From assembly GCA_949358305.1 (NCBI GenBank), contig OX442316.1, forward strand, positions 682,001 to 746,000: DNA of 64,000 nt, given 5' to 3'. This document shows positions 12,126-23,091 of the stretch, in pieces. The stretch is from Strigamia acuminata (taxonomy: Eukaryota > Arthropoda > Chilopoda > Geophilomorpha > Linotaeniidae). How positions within the stretch are numbered: position 1 is the first letter of the stretch; each line of letters begins with the position of its first letter. The notes beneath the pieces were generated by a model, which worked only from the letters and a program-made list of their open reading frames with translations, did no database searches and was not told the origin of the DNA. Made by a program: the position numbers and the translations under genes.

Positions 12126-15100
12126 ATGGACGCCCTTGATCGTTTGCGCGCTCAACAAGCCACGTCCAGAGAAGGAGCCAAGCGGTTATGTAATGCGGTA
12201 CTCGTCGAATTAGCCAACGTTGCTCCAGAAATCCTCGCGTTGAAACGATTAAAAAACCAGTTGTTAGCAAAGAGTGAACAATTGACAGCGCTCGACGATA
12301 AGATATCGCCGATGATTGTTACGCGTGCGGATTTGGAGAAAGAAGAAAGCGACAACGAAGATTTCCGTGAGTTGATAATCGACTCTCTTACCGATATTGA
12401 AGTCAAATTGGAAGAACTTTTACGGCCACCAGCACCAGTTATACCCCCAGCGATTCCAATCGGCGGCAGCGCCACGAGCAACTCAGGCGAAGGGACAATA
12501 AAGCTGCCAAAGTTAGTAATGCGGAATTTCAGCGGGAATCCTGTTGAGTGGTCAAAGTTTTGGTCCAATTTCGAGTTGAGTGTCCACGGCAACGGTTCAC
12601 TTACAGCAAAAGCCAAATTCGTATATTTGAACTCAGTTCTCGAAGGTACTGCAGCAACAGTTGTTCATGGTCTCAAAATCAGCGATGAGAACTATGAAAC
12701 TGCGGTGACTTTACTTCAAAATCGATTTGGGCGAAAAGAAGTCATCGTGAACGCTCACATTCAGACTTTGATGAAACTTAAACCAGTAAAACGAGTTAGC
12801 GACCTCGTTGAGTTGCGTAGACTCTACGACACGTGCGAATTGCATATTCGAAGTCTCGAGACTGAAGAAATCGATACAGCCACGTTTGGAATTGTATTGT
12901 GTCCATTGATACGAAATGCGGTGCCTGACGTTATTGCACTTGATTTTGCACGCAAAAATAAAGAAAACACTCACGATATGAAACTGTTTTTGGAGTTTTT
13001 CAGAGCCGAACTGGAGTTACGAGAAGAACACGTAGCCGTGAGCGACCAGACAGAGAAACCAGCCGCCAAGACGTTCGTCGACTACAAGAAGCCGACGCGT
13101 AACGACAAAATAGCCTCAGCCAATGCATTGACTACCAACGTTTCATCATCCAGTTGCGTATTCTGCGACGATGCGTCGCACAAGAAAGAAGATTGTCCAC
13201 TCAACATTCCAGATCGATTGAAGCGGTGCATGACGAAACGAACGTGTTTTAGATGTTTGGGCAGCAAACATATGGCACGCAGCTGTCCCCAGAAAGAGAA
13301 GTGTGTGAACTGCGAGCGGTTCCACCATATCCTGTTGTGCGAGACACCGACTACCAAGCCAGAGACCGTTCTTGTGTCGACGTTGACAGCAGCAGCAATT
13401 ACAGCAGAGAACACTGACTTATTTTTGCAAGTATTAATGACAAATGTGGAATCCAACTGTAAAACCAAGGCGGTGCAGTGCATGTTTGATGGCGGAAGCC
13501 ACAGATCGTTTATTAGCCAGAAACTAGTGAATGAACTCGATGCCCAAGTAGTGGGAAAGCAGAACATGCAGATTTCTAGTTTTGGCGATTCCAAAACTGA
13601 AAGCGTTTGTCGTCGTCGCGTAAAAGTGACTTTGCGAAATATAACTGATACTAATAAATTTATTGATCTAGAATTAATTGAAGTACCAAGAATAACTCAC
13701 TCAGTCGCGAGGCAGTCAGGACCAAACGTGCGCGAGATGTTGCGCAAACACAAGATCGCGTTAAACATCGACCAGATGTCGACCCAGCAAGACGAGGTGG
13801 CAATTTTAATTGGAGCGGACCACTTTTGGCGTATCGTAACAGGCGAATCAAAACGTTTAGATGAGGGATTGATGTGTCTTCACACGTCTCTCGGTTGGAC
13901 AATCCACGGCGCGATCAGAAGCCAAGATGAAACGGTTAGACAGTCAGCAACCCACGTGAATCTTGTGCAGTACGAAGACCGACTCGACCACCTTCTTCAA
14001 CGTTTTTGGGAGTTGGAAGCAGTAGGCATCCCCCACGAAACTCTCACCAGCGCCCAGGACGAAGATGATCAAGCAGTAGCAAAATTTAAAGAGTCCATCA
14101 ACTGGACGGGTGAGCGGTACGAGGTGCGACTGCCTTGGTTGCTGGACAAATCAGAGTTGGACAGCAACTATCAAATTGCACTTAAGAGACTGTGGAATCT
14201 TGTTCGCAAGTTTAAACAAAATCCGGACTTGTACCACCGCTATAAGAAGGTTCTGGACGACCAGAAAATCGCTGGAATAATCGAAACGGCCCCAGAAGTA
14301 GCCAACCAGACTGGGTGTTACTACCTCCCACATCGACCAGTAATTCGAGAGCGGAGAAGCACCACAAAATTGCGCATAGTCTACGACGCCTCGTCGCACG
14401 CGCAGAAGAGTCGCTCTCTCAACGACTGCCTGTTTACAGGGCCGAATCTCCTTCCAGAATTAATCAATGCCCTTTTATTTTTCAGACAATTCATTGTGGC
14501 ATTGATTGGAGACATTAAACAAGCGTTTCATCAAATTTTGCTGGCGTTAGCTGACCGAGATGCGGTGAGGTTTCTGTGGATCGCGGATGGATGGGACGTT
14601 GAAGGACCAATCGTGTTGGAGATTCTCCGACAAACCAGAGTCCTATTTGGAGCATCTCCAAGTCCCTATCTCTTGAACGGAACGATACAACACCATCTCG
14701 AACAATATGCAGATCGTTTTCCCGAATTAATTATGAAATTGTTAAAGAGATTTTATGTTGATGACTTTTTGAACAGTGAAAAGACAACAACAGAAGCCAT
14801 TGATGTCTACAAGAAGACGTCAACCATCATGCTCGAAGCCAATATGGAGCTGGTGAAATGGTACAGCAATTCCCCAGTGCTACGAGAGCAATTTGCTGCT
14901 GACCATCCAACTGCAACGTTCGAGGATGAGCAAAAAGTGTTGGGGTTAAAGTGGAACGGCGTTAGAGACGATTTATCACTGGAACTCGAGGATGTGAGGG
15001 CAACTTTAGAACGTGATTCGAACACTAAACGTCAGGTTATTCAGTTGGTTGCACAGATATTCGATCCTTTAGGATTTGCTTCGCCGTTTACAGTTTCAGG

Positions 15101-17324
15101 AAAGCTGTTTTTCCAGCAGTTGTGGAAGTTGCAGATTGGGTGGGACAATCGTGTCCCCCTCGAACTTATCGAACAATGGGAGAAATGGAAAGTGCAGTTG
15201 CCATTGTTAGAACATATTCGCGTGCCACGGCATTTTGGCTTGGATGCAGACCTGAACAATCACGAAATCCACCTTTTTTGTGATGCAAGCCCCTTAGCGT
15301 ACGGGGTGGTGGCGTACAATCGTGTGCGTCACCCAAATGGAAGTTGTAATGTATTTTTTATTCTTTCCAAATGCAGGATCGCACCAATTAAGACGATTAC
15401 GTTGCCCAGACTCGAGTTGATGGGAGCTTTGCTGCTGGCCAGAATTGCGCACAGACTGAAACAATTCACCACTGCAAAAGTTACAGCTTGGACAGATTCG
15501 ACAATCGTTTTGTGTTGGTTGAACGAGAAAAGGAAAGCCATTCCATTCGTAGCCAGGAGAGTGGAGGAAATCCAGATACACGTACCTTTTTCGAGTTGGC
15601 GACACTGTCCAGGAGTCCAGAATCCAGCAGACCTTCTAACACGAGGGATAGATGCAGAGGCGTTGATTCAAGCGAATACGTGGTGGAATGGCCCCGAGTG
15701 GCTTGTGAAGGACGAGAACGAATGGCCAGACATTAAAATAGACGAGAATAGCGACGAGATCGATTCAGATGACTATTTGGCAGCAGCAGCCGTGATTCCA
15801 GAGCCACCATTGATGGACGAGCCATCAAAATACGGCAGCTGGAGACGATTAGTACGAGTGACCGGATGGGTGCAAAGATTCGTCAAAAACACCAGAGACA
15901 AAGTTAGAAATGGCGCACCGTTGACGGTGGATGAATTATCGGCAGCAGAGCTTTATTGGCTTCGTGTAATGCAACAATCGAACTTTGCAACAGAACTCGC
16001 AGCACTCAGCCATCGTCAGGAGTTCGCTCATAACTCTTTTTTGAACAAAGTCTCGTGTTATATAGACGAAAATGGTTTAATGCGATTGAATACCAGATTG
16101 CGATGGGCAAAAATCGACAGCAACATGAAAAATCCTTATGTTTTGCCCTCAAATCACATTTTAACCACTCTTATCGTTTCAGAAGCACATCAAAGAATTT
16201 TCCACGGTGGACTTGGAGAGACTTTGGCAGAAATTCGTCAAAAGTTTTGGATGCCAAAGCTGAGAAGGACAGTAAAAAGCGTGTTACACAAATGTTTCGT
16301 GTGCAAGCGAGTGCAAGGACGTTTCGTGCGCCAGACAGAATCATCGTTGCCACCAGATCGTGTCACTCAAGCTGAGCCATTTCAAGTCGTTGGAGTCGAC
16401 TTCGCGGGCCCATTGTACCAACGTAGTGGAGAAAAATGCTACATCGTCGTGTTCACGTGTGCGGTTGTTCGAGCCGTGCACTTGGAATTAGTTTCAAGCA
16501 TGAATACGGAGCGATTCATTCAGGCATTGAAACGATTTTTTGCGCGCAGAGGAGTCCCAAGCACGATCTACTCCGACAATGCGCTGACGTTCAAGCGAAC
16601 AGAGAAAGAACTTTGTGTTTTGTTGAATGCAGTGAGAGGTGAACAGATACAAGGATTTCTGACCGAACGAGGCGTGAAATGGCAGTATATAGTCGAACGT
16701 GCACCGTGGTGGGGTGGCTTTTGGGAGCGAATGGTGAAGTCAACTAAGTCCAGCTTGAAAAAGGTCTTGGGAAAGTCATCTCTAGATTTTGAAGAATTGA
16801 CAACCATTCTCTCGGAAGTCGAGTCGTGCATAAATTCGCGACCACTCTCCTACGTATACACTGAAGACGAAGACAGTCACCCACTCACTCCAGCTCATTT
16901 TCTGGTCGGAAAACGAAGCTGTACTTTGCCAGACCCCAGCCAAAAAACGATTCAACAGTTGCCATCGACATCAGTCACGATTTTGAAGCGTTGGAAACTC
17001 CGTCAACTGAAGTTAGGACATTGGTGGACGCGATGGCAAAAGGAATATCTCACCGAGCTGAGAGTTCACCGTAAAAATGATAAGAATTCACGAGAAGTTA
17101 AACAAGGAGATGTAGTTCTCGTAGAAGAGTTAAACCAGCCCAGGATGACCTGGAAAATAGGAAGAGTCGTTGAGATATTCCGTGGACGAGACGGTCGTGT
17201 TCGCGCATGTGAGATAAAGTTACCAGTCGGAAAGAACTTGCGTCGACCAGTACAGCGATTGTGCGTTCTGGAAACTCACGACATGGAAGAGTTGAGTGGT
17301 GATACCACTCCGGCCCCAGTGTGA
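12126..17324 (+). CDS. Gag-Pol polyprotein of BEL/Pao element Z
   Basis: Single open frame of 1,732 aa encoding all retrotransposition functions. I start it at the ATG at 12126 (MDALDRLRAQQ); the frame is open a few codons upstream (TTG at 12108) but without AUG. In order: Gag with a DUF1759-type region from about residue 125; three CCHC-like zinc knuckles at about 344-405; an aspartic protease around Asp455 with a D-G-G-S core; reverse transcriptase from about 745 with YVDD at 877-880; RNase H starting near residue 1050 (FCDAS) with a second Asp near 1122; integrase with an H-H-C-C zinc region from about 1353 and catalytic Asp1425, Asp1484 and Glu1534; and a C-terminal DUF5641-like region. 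The length is normal for BEL/Pao. The leader between PBS and ATG is only about 80 bp. The stop codon lies inside the 3' LTR. No disabling mutation seen. Confidence 0.96.
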   Translation: MDALDRLRAQQATSREGAKRLCNAVLVELANVAPEILALKRLKNQLLAKSEQLTALDDKISPMIVTRADLEKEESDNEDFRELIIDSLTDIEVKLEELLRPPAPVIPPAIPIGGSATSNSGEGTIKLPKLVMRNFSGNPVEWSKFWSNFELSVHGNGSLTAKAKFVYLNSVLEGTAATVVHGLKISDENYETAVTLLQNRFGRKEVIVNAHIQTLMKLKPVKRVSDLVELRRLYDTCELHIRSLETEEIDTATFGIVLCPLIRNAVPDVIALDFARKNKENTHDMKLFLEFFRAELELREEHVAVSDQTEKPAAKTFVDYKKPTRNDKIASANALTTNVSSSSCVFCDDASHKKEDCPLNIPDRLKRCMTKRTCFRCLGSKHMARSCPQKEKCVNCERFHHILLCETPTTKPETVLVSTLTAAAITAENTDLFLQVLMTNVESNCKTKAVQCMFDGGSHRSFISQKLVNELDAQVVGKQNMQISSFGDSKTESVCRRRVKVTLRNITDTNKFIDLELIEVPRITHSVARQSGPNVREMLRKHKIALNIDQMSTQQDEVAILIGADHFWRIVTGESKRLDEGLMCLHTSLGWTIHGAIRSQDETVRQSATHVNLVQYEDRLDHLLQRFWELEAVGIPHETLTSAQDEDDQAVAKFKESINWTGERYEVRLPWLLDKSELDSNYQIALKRLWNLVRKFKQNPDLYHRYKKVLDDQKIAGIIETAPEVANQTGCYYLPHRPVIRERRSTTKLRIVYDASSHAQKSRSLNDCLFTGPNLLPELINALLFFRQFIVALIGDIKQAFHQILLALADRDAVRFLWIADGWDVEGPIVLEILRQTRVLFGASPSPYLLNGTIQHHLEQYADRFPELIMKLLKRFYVDDFLNSEKTTTEAIDVYKKTSTIMLEANMELVKWYSNSPVLREQFAADHPTATFEDEQKVLGLKWNGVRDDLSLELEDVRATLERDSNTKRQVIQLVAQIFDPLGFASPFTVSGKLFFQQLWKLQIGWDNRVPLELIEQWEKWKVQLPLLEHIRVPRHFGLDADLNNHEIHLFCDASPLAYGVVAYNRVRHPNGSCNVFFILSKCRIAPIKTITLPRLELMGALLLARIAHRLKQFTTAKVTAWTDSTIVLCWLNEKRKAIPFVARRVEEIQIHVPFSSWRHCPGVQNPADLLTRGIDAEALIQANTWWNGPEWLVKDENEWPDIKIDENSDEIDSDDYLAAAAVIPEPPLMDEPSKYGSWRRLVRVTGWVQRFVKNTRDKVRNGAPLTVDELSAAELYWLRVMQQSNFATELAALSHRQEFAHNSFLNKVSCYIDENGLMRLNTRLRWAKIDSNMKNPYVLPSNHILTTLIVSEAHQRIFHGGLGETLAEIRQKFWMPKLRRTVKSVLHKCFVCKRVQGRFVRQTESSLPPDRVTQAEPFQVVGVDFAGPLYQRSGEKCYIVVFTCAVVRAVHLELVSSMNTERFIQALKRFFARRGVPSTIYSDNALTFKRTEKELCVLLNAVRGEQIQGFLTERGVKWQYIVERAPWWGGFWERMVKSTKSSLKKVLGKSSLDFEELTTILSEVESCINSRPLSYVYTEDEDSHPLTPAHFLVGKRSCTLPDPSQKTIQQLPSTSVTILKRWKLRQLKLGHWWTRWQKEYLTELRVHRKNDKNSREVKQGDVVLVEELNQPRMTWKIGRVVEIFRGRDGRVRACEIKLPVGKNLRRPVQRLCVLETHDMEELSGDTTPAPV

Positions 17325-17648
17325 AAACTGGCGTTGTTAGAAGTAACAAGGTCGCACGAGTTCGAGGGAAAGAGCACGGCGCAGCACAGAGAAGCCAACC
17401 TGCAGGAGGTGTTTTTGAGTGATATTGGATGACGCGTGACCGGAAGTGCTGTAAAAGTGTCATAAATTATCTTGTTTCACCTTTTGTTCCCCTGAATTTG
17501 TACTTGTGACCCCCAGAAATTACAATAAACTTGTTCTTAACCCAAAAAAGACATGCTTTATTTCGAGAATTCATAAAAGTTAGAAAAGTAGTAAATTTAC
17601 ACAGTTTTAGTCAAAATTAGTTACAAATCGACTTTGCGAATCTTCAAA
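17320..17648 (+). repeat. 3' LTR of BEL/Pao element Z
   Basis: 329 bp, the same as the 5' LTR. Its first bases TGTGA supply the gag-pol stop codon (TGA at 17322-17324), so coding sequence and LTR overlap by 5 bp. The purine-rich stretch ATGGAAGAGTTGAGTGG about 20-40 bp upstream is the only candidate polypurine tract and does not abut the LTR. Confidence 0.95.
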
Positions 17649-20600
17649 CAAACACCACAAGACCAATGTCTCTGAATGTTCAGAAATAGTGTTTAAACCT
17701 TAGTAGAAGGCTCCAATGTAAGTTTTAGAAACATCCAACCAATGATTTGGGAGAATAGACTTTTGATCTCATCACAGTTGACTTAGCACAAACACCACAA
17801 GACCAATGTCTCTGAATGTTCAGAAATAGTGTTTAAACCTTAGTAGAAGGCTCCAATGTAAGTTTTAGAAACATCCAACCAATGATTTGGGAGAATAGAC
17901 TTTGATCTCATCACAGTTGACTTAGCACAAACACCACAAGACCAATGTCTCTGAATGTTCAGAAATAGTGTTTAAACCTTAGTAGAAGGCTTCAATGTAA
18001 GTTTTAGAAACATCCAACCAATGATTTGGGAGAATAGACTTTTGATCTCATCACAGTTGACTTAGCACAAACACCACAAGACCAATGTCTCTGAATGTTC
18101 AGAAATAGTGTTTAAACCTTAGTAGAAGGCTCCAATGTAAGTTTTAGAAACATCCAACCGATGATTTGGGAGAATCGACTTTTGATCTCATCACAGTTGA
18201 CTTAGCACAAACACCACAAGACCAATGTCTCTGAATGTTCAGAAATAGTGTTTAAACCTTAGTAGAAGGCTCCAATGTAAGTTTTAGAAACATCCAACCA
18301 ATGATTTGGGAGAATAGACTTTTGATCTCATCACAGTTGACTTAGCACAAACACCACAAGACCAATGTCTCTGAATGTTCAGAAATAGTGTTTAAACCTT
18401 AGTAGAAGGCTCCAATGTAAGTTTTAGAAACATCCAACCAATGATTTGGGAGAATAGACTTTGATCTCATCACAGTTGACTTAGCACAAACACCACAAGA
18501 CCAATGTCTCTGAATGTTCAGAAATAGTGTTTAAACCTTAGTAGAAGGCTTCAATGTAAGTTTTAGAAACATCCAACCAATGATTTGGGAGAATAGACTT
18601 TTGATCTCATCACAGTTGACTTAGCACAAACACCACAAGACCAATGTCTCTGAATGTTCAGAAATAGTGTTTAAACCTTAGTAGAAGGCTCCAATGTAAG
18701 TTTTAGAAACATCCAACCGATGATTTGGGAGAATCGACTTTTGATCTCATCACAGTTGACTTAGCACAAACACCACAAGACCAATGTCTCTGAACGTTCA
18801 GAAATAGTGTTTAAACCTTAGTAGAAGCCTTCAATATAAGTTTTAGCAACACCCAAGCATTAAATTTTGAAAAAAAAATTTTGAGCTCATTTCACATCGC
18901 AGTTGACTTAGCACAAACACCACAAGACCAATGTCTCTGAATGTTCAGAAATAGTGTTTAAACCTTAGTAGAAGGTTCCAATGTAAGTTTTAGAAACATC
19001 CAACCAATGATTTGGGAGAATAAACTTTTGATCTCATCACAGTTGACTTAGCACAAACACCACAAGACCAATGTCTCTGAATGTTCAGAAGTAGTGTTTA
19101 AACCTTAGTAGAAGCCTTCAATATAAGTTTTAGCAACCCCAAGCATTAAATTTTGAAAAAAAAATTTTGAGCTCATTTCACATCGCAGTTGACTTAGCAC
19201 AAACACCACAAGACCAATGTCTCTGAATGTTCAGAAATAGTGTTTAAACCTTAGTAGAAGGTTCCAATGTAAGTTTTAGAAACATCCAACCAATGATTTG
19301 GGAGAATAAACTTTTGATCTCATCACAGTTGACTTAGCACAAACACCACAAGACCAATGTCTCTGAATGTTCAGAAATAGTGTTTAAACCTTAGTAGAAG
19401 CCTTCAATATAAGTTTTAGCAACACCCAAGCATTAAATTTTGAAAAAAAAATTTTGAGCTCATTTCACATCGCAGTTGACTTAGCACAAACACCACAAGA
19501 CCAATGTCTCTGAACGTTCAGAAATAGTGTTTAAACTTTAGTAGAAGGCTCCAATGTAAGTTTTAGAAACATCCAACCAATGATTTGGGAGAATAAACTT
19601 TTGATCTCATCACAGTTGACTTAGCACAAACACCACAAGTCCAATGTCTCTGAATGTTTAGAAATAGTGTTTAAACCTTAGTAGAAGCCTTCAATATAAG
19701 TTTTAGCAACACTCAAGCAATAAATTTTGAAAAAAAAATTTTGAGCTCATTTCACATCGCAGTTGACTTAGCACAAACACCACAAGACCAATGTCTCTGA
19801 ATGTTCAGAAATAGTGTTTAAACCTTAGTAGAAGGTTCCAATGTAAGTTTTAGAAACATCCAACCAATGATTTGGGAGAATAAACTTTTGATCTCATCAC
19901 AGTTGACTTAGCACAAACACCACAAGACCAATGTCTCTGAATGTTCAGAAATAGTGTTTAAACCTTAGTAGAAGCCTTCAATATAAGTTTTAGCAACACC
20001 CAAGCATTAAATTTTGAAAAAAAAATTTTGAGCTCATTTCACATCGCAGTTGACTTAGCACAAACACCACAAGACCAATGTCTCTGAATGTTCAGAAATA
20101 GTGTTTAAACCTTAGTAGAAGCCTTCAATATAAGTTTTAGCAACACCCAAGCAATAAAATTTGAAAAAAAAATTTTGAGCTTATTTTACATCGCAGTTGA
20201 CTTAGCACAAACACCACATGACCAATGTCTCTGAATGTTCAGAAATAGTGTTTAAACCTTAGTAGAAGGCTCCAATGTAAGTTTTAGAAACATCCAACCG
20301 ATAATTTGGGAGAATAGACTTTTGATCTCATCACAGTTGACTTAGCACAAACACCACAAGACCAATGTCTCTGAATGTTCAGAAATAGTGTTTAAACCTT
20401 AGTAGAAGGCTCCAATGTAAGTTTTAGAAACATCCAACCAATGATTTGGGAGAATAGACTTTGATCTCATCACAGTTGACTTAGCACAAACACCACAAGA
20501 CCAATGTCTCTGAATGTTCAGAAATAGTGTTTAAACCTTAGTAGAAGGTTCCAATGTAAGTTTTAGAAACATCCAACCAATGATTTGGGAGAATAAACTT

Positions 20601-22278
20601 TTGATCTCATCACAGTTGACTTAGCACAAACACCACAAGACCAATGTCTCTGAATGTTCAGAAATAGTGTTTAAACCTTAGTAGAAGCCTTCAATATAAG
20701 TTTTAGCAACACCCAAGCATTAAATTTTGAAAAAAAAATTTTGAGCTCATTTCACATCGCAGTTGACTTAGCACAAACACCACAAGACCAATGTCTCTGA
20801 ACGTTCAGAAATAGTGTTTAAACTTTAGTAGAAGGCTCCAATGTAAGTTTTAGAAACATCCAACCAATGATTTGGGAGAATAAACTTTTGATCTCATCAC
20901 AGTTGACTTAGCACAAACACCACAAGTCCAATGTCTCTGAATGTTTAGAAATAGTGTTTAAACCTTAGTAGAAGCCTTCAATATAAGTTTTAGCAACACT
21001 CAAGCAATAAATTTTGAAAAAAAAATTTTGAGCTCATTTCACATCGCAGTTGACTTAGCACAAACACCACAAGACCAATGTCTCTGAATGTTCAGAAATA
21101 GTGTTTAAACCTTAGTAGAAGCCTTCAATATAAGTTTTAGCAACACCCAAGCATTAAATTTTGAAAAAAAAATTTTGAGCTCATTTCACATCGCAGTTGA
21201 CTTAGCACAAACACCACAAGACCAATGTCTCTGAATGTTCAGAAATAGTGTTTAAACCTTAGTAGAAGCCTTCAATATAAGTTTTAGCAACACCCAAGCA
21301 ATAAAATTTGAAAAAAAAATTTTGAGCTTATTTTACATCGCAGTTGACTTAGCACAAACACCACAAGACCAATGTCTCTGAATGTTCAGAAATAGTGTTT
21401 AAACCTTAGTAGAAGGCTCCAATGTAAGTTTTAGAAACATCCAACCAATGATTTGGGAGAATAGACTTTTGATCTCATCACAGTTGACTTAGCACAAACA
21501 CCACAAGACCAATGTCTCTGAACGTTCAGAAATAGTGTTTAAACTTTAGTAGAAGGCTCCAATGTAAGTTTTAGAAACATCCAACCAATGATTTGGGAGA
21601 ATAAACTTTTGATCTCATCACAGTTGACTTAGCACAAACACCACAAGACCAATGTCTCTGAATGTTCAGAAATAGTGTTTAAACCTTAGTAGAAGCCTTC
21701 AATATAAGTTTTAGCAACACCCAAGCATTAAATTTTGAAAAAAAAATTTTGAGCTCATTTCACATCGCAGTTGACTTAGCACAAACACCACAAGACCAAT
21801 GTCTCTGAATGTTCAGAAATAGTGTTTAAACCTTAGTAGAAGCCTTCAATATAAGTTTTAGCAACACCCAAGCAATAAAATTTGAAAAAAAAATTTTGAG
21901 CTTATTTTACATCGCAGTTGACTTAGCACAAACACCACAAGACCAATGTCTCTGAATGTTCAGAAATAGTGTTTAAACCTTAGTAGAAGGCTCCAATGTA
22001 AGTTTTAGAAACATCCAACCAATGATTTGGGAGAATAGACTTTTGATCTCATCACAGTTGACTTAGCACAAACACCACAAGACCAATGTCTCTGAACGTT
22101 CAGAAATAGTGTTTAAACTTTAGTAGAAGGCTCCAATGTAAGTTTTAGAAACATCCAACCAATGATTTGGGAGAATAAACTTTTGATCTCATCACAGTTG
22201 ACTTAGCACAAACACCACAAGTCCAATGTCTCTGAATGTTTAGAAATAGTGTTTAAACCTTAGTAGAAGCCTTCAATA
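17649..22278. repeat. Satellite array, segment between element Z and first MITE copy
   Basis: Same A (140 bp) and B (147 bp) monomers as the left block, starting with the second copy of the target duplication. From about 18770 the B-type and the GGTTCC sub-variant of A become frequent. A four-monomer block (A, AACG variant, B, B) repeats at 21354 and 21927. No ORF. Confidence 0.96.
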
Positions 22279-23091
22279 GGGGGTTTCATTATATGAATGA
22301 TTTTGTAATTTTGTGATTTTGCATTAATCACAAAATCATTATTTTTTGATGCCTCAAAAAATGGAATCACATTGAATTAACCTAGTCAATTTTGCAATTG
22401 TGTGATCTGGACAATTTTGTGATTTTTGAGTATTACCATGTGATATCTGTTCTACCAATCACATTCACATTCACTAAAGTACAAGAGAGTGCAAACACAA
22501 AATCCCAAAATCATCTAAAAGGTAGTTTTTGTGATTTTGATAAGAAGTGATTTTGAGGCTTGTGAAAGTCAAAACAAAATGGAGGCATCCAAGCTCTATC
22601 TAAGTGGCCAACTTGTATCCTTGTATATCATCAATATGCTGATGCATCCATGACTGTATAACAGCTAGGAAACTCAATTAATGGCTCTGGTGCAATCTGT
22701 GAAACTTATATTTATTAAAATGCACCTTATTAAAAAAAATTTTGTTCCATCACACAAATAGAACTAGTTATTTTTGCATCACATTTTAAAATTGGTTGGA
22801 TATAACTAAAACCCAATATGGTGGATAGGAAGTCATGTGACTATTTAAATAATTGTTTTTGCACGTAATTGTTAATTACAATTTGTGATGGCCACTTGGA
22901 TTGAGCTTGGCTGCTGTCATTTTGTCAAAATAGCAAAACTACCTTTGATTTTGTGTTTTGTGTATTTTTTCTGTTTAGTGTTTTTGTAATTATGCACATG
23001 ATTGGTGGAACTGATACCATGTGACAAATCCAAAAGTGCAAAATTGCTAAAGTTGCAAAATTACAAAATTGCTTAATTAATGAAACCCCTT
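22279..23091. mobile_element. MITE-like insertion in satellite, copy 1
   Basis: An 813-bp unrelated sequence breaks a satellite monomer between CTTCAATA and TATAAG. Its ends form an imperfect terminal inverted repeat: GGGGTTTCATTA at both ends, then weaker matching including TTTTGTAATTTTG, over about 35 bp. The flanks fit a duplication of up to 4 bp (AATA). It is AT-rich with repeated AATTTTG and TTTTGTGATT motifs and no ORF. This fits a non-autonomous DNA transposon; the superfamily cannot be assigned. Confidence 0.75.

Larger units (their letters stand above)
11698..17648 (+). mobile_element. Intact BEL/Pao LTR retrotransposon 'Z' inserted in the satellite
   Basis: A complete element of 5,951 bp: 5' LTR, primer binding site, one gag-pol frame and 3' LTR. 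The two 329-bp LTRs look identical base for base. It is flanked by a 5-bp target duplication CAAAC (11693-11697 and 17649-17653), and the satellite monomer resumes in phase after removing one copy. The outermost 1-3 bases of the LTR are ambiguous because they overlap the target sequence. Identical LTRs and an open frame mean a very recent insertion and possible activity. There is no env-like ORF after pol. Confidence 0.95.

Noticed and set aside
13082-13594. Minus-strand ORF of 170 aa opposite the gag of element Z
   Set aside because: It lies fully antisense to the zinc-knuckle and protease coding region and has no recognisable domain; a shadow frame.
17282-17319. Env-like gene in the BEL/Pao elements
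   Set aside because: No room and no ORF with signal peptide or membrane anchor between pol and the 3' LTR in Z, X or Y.
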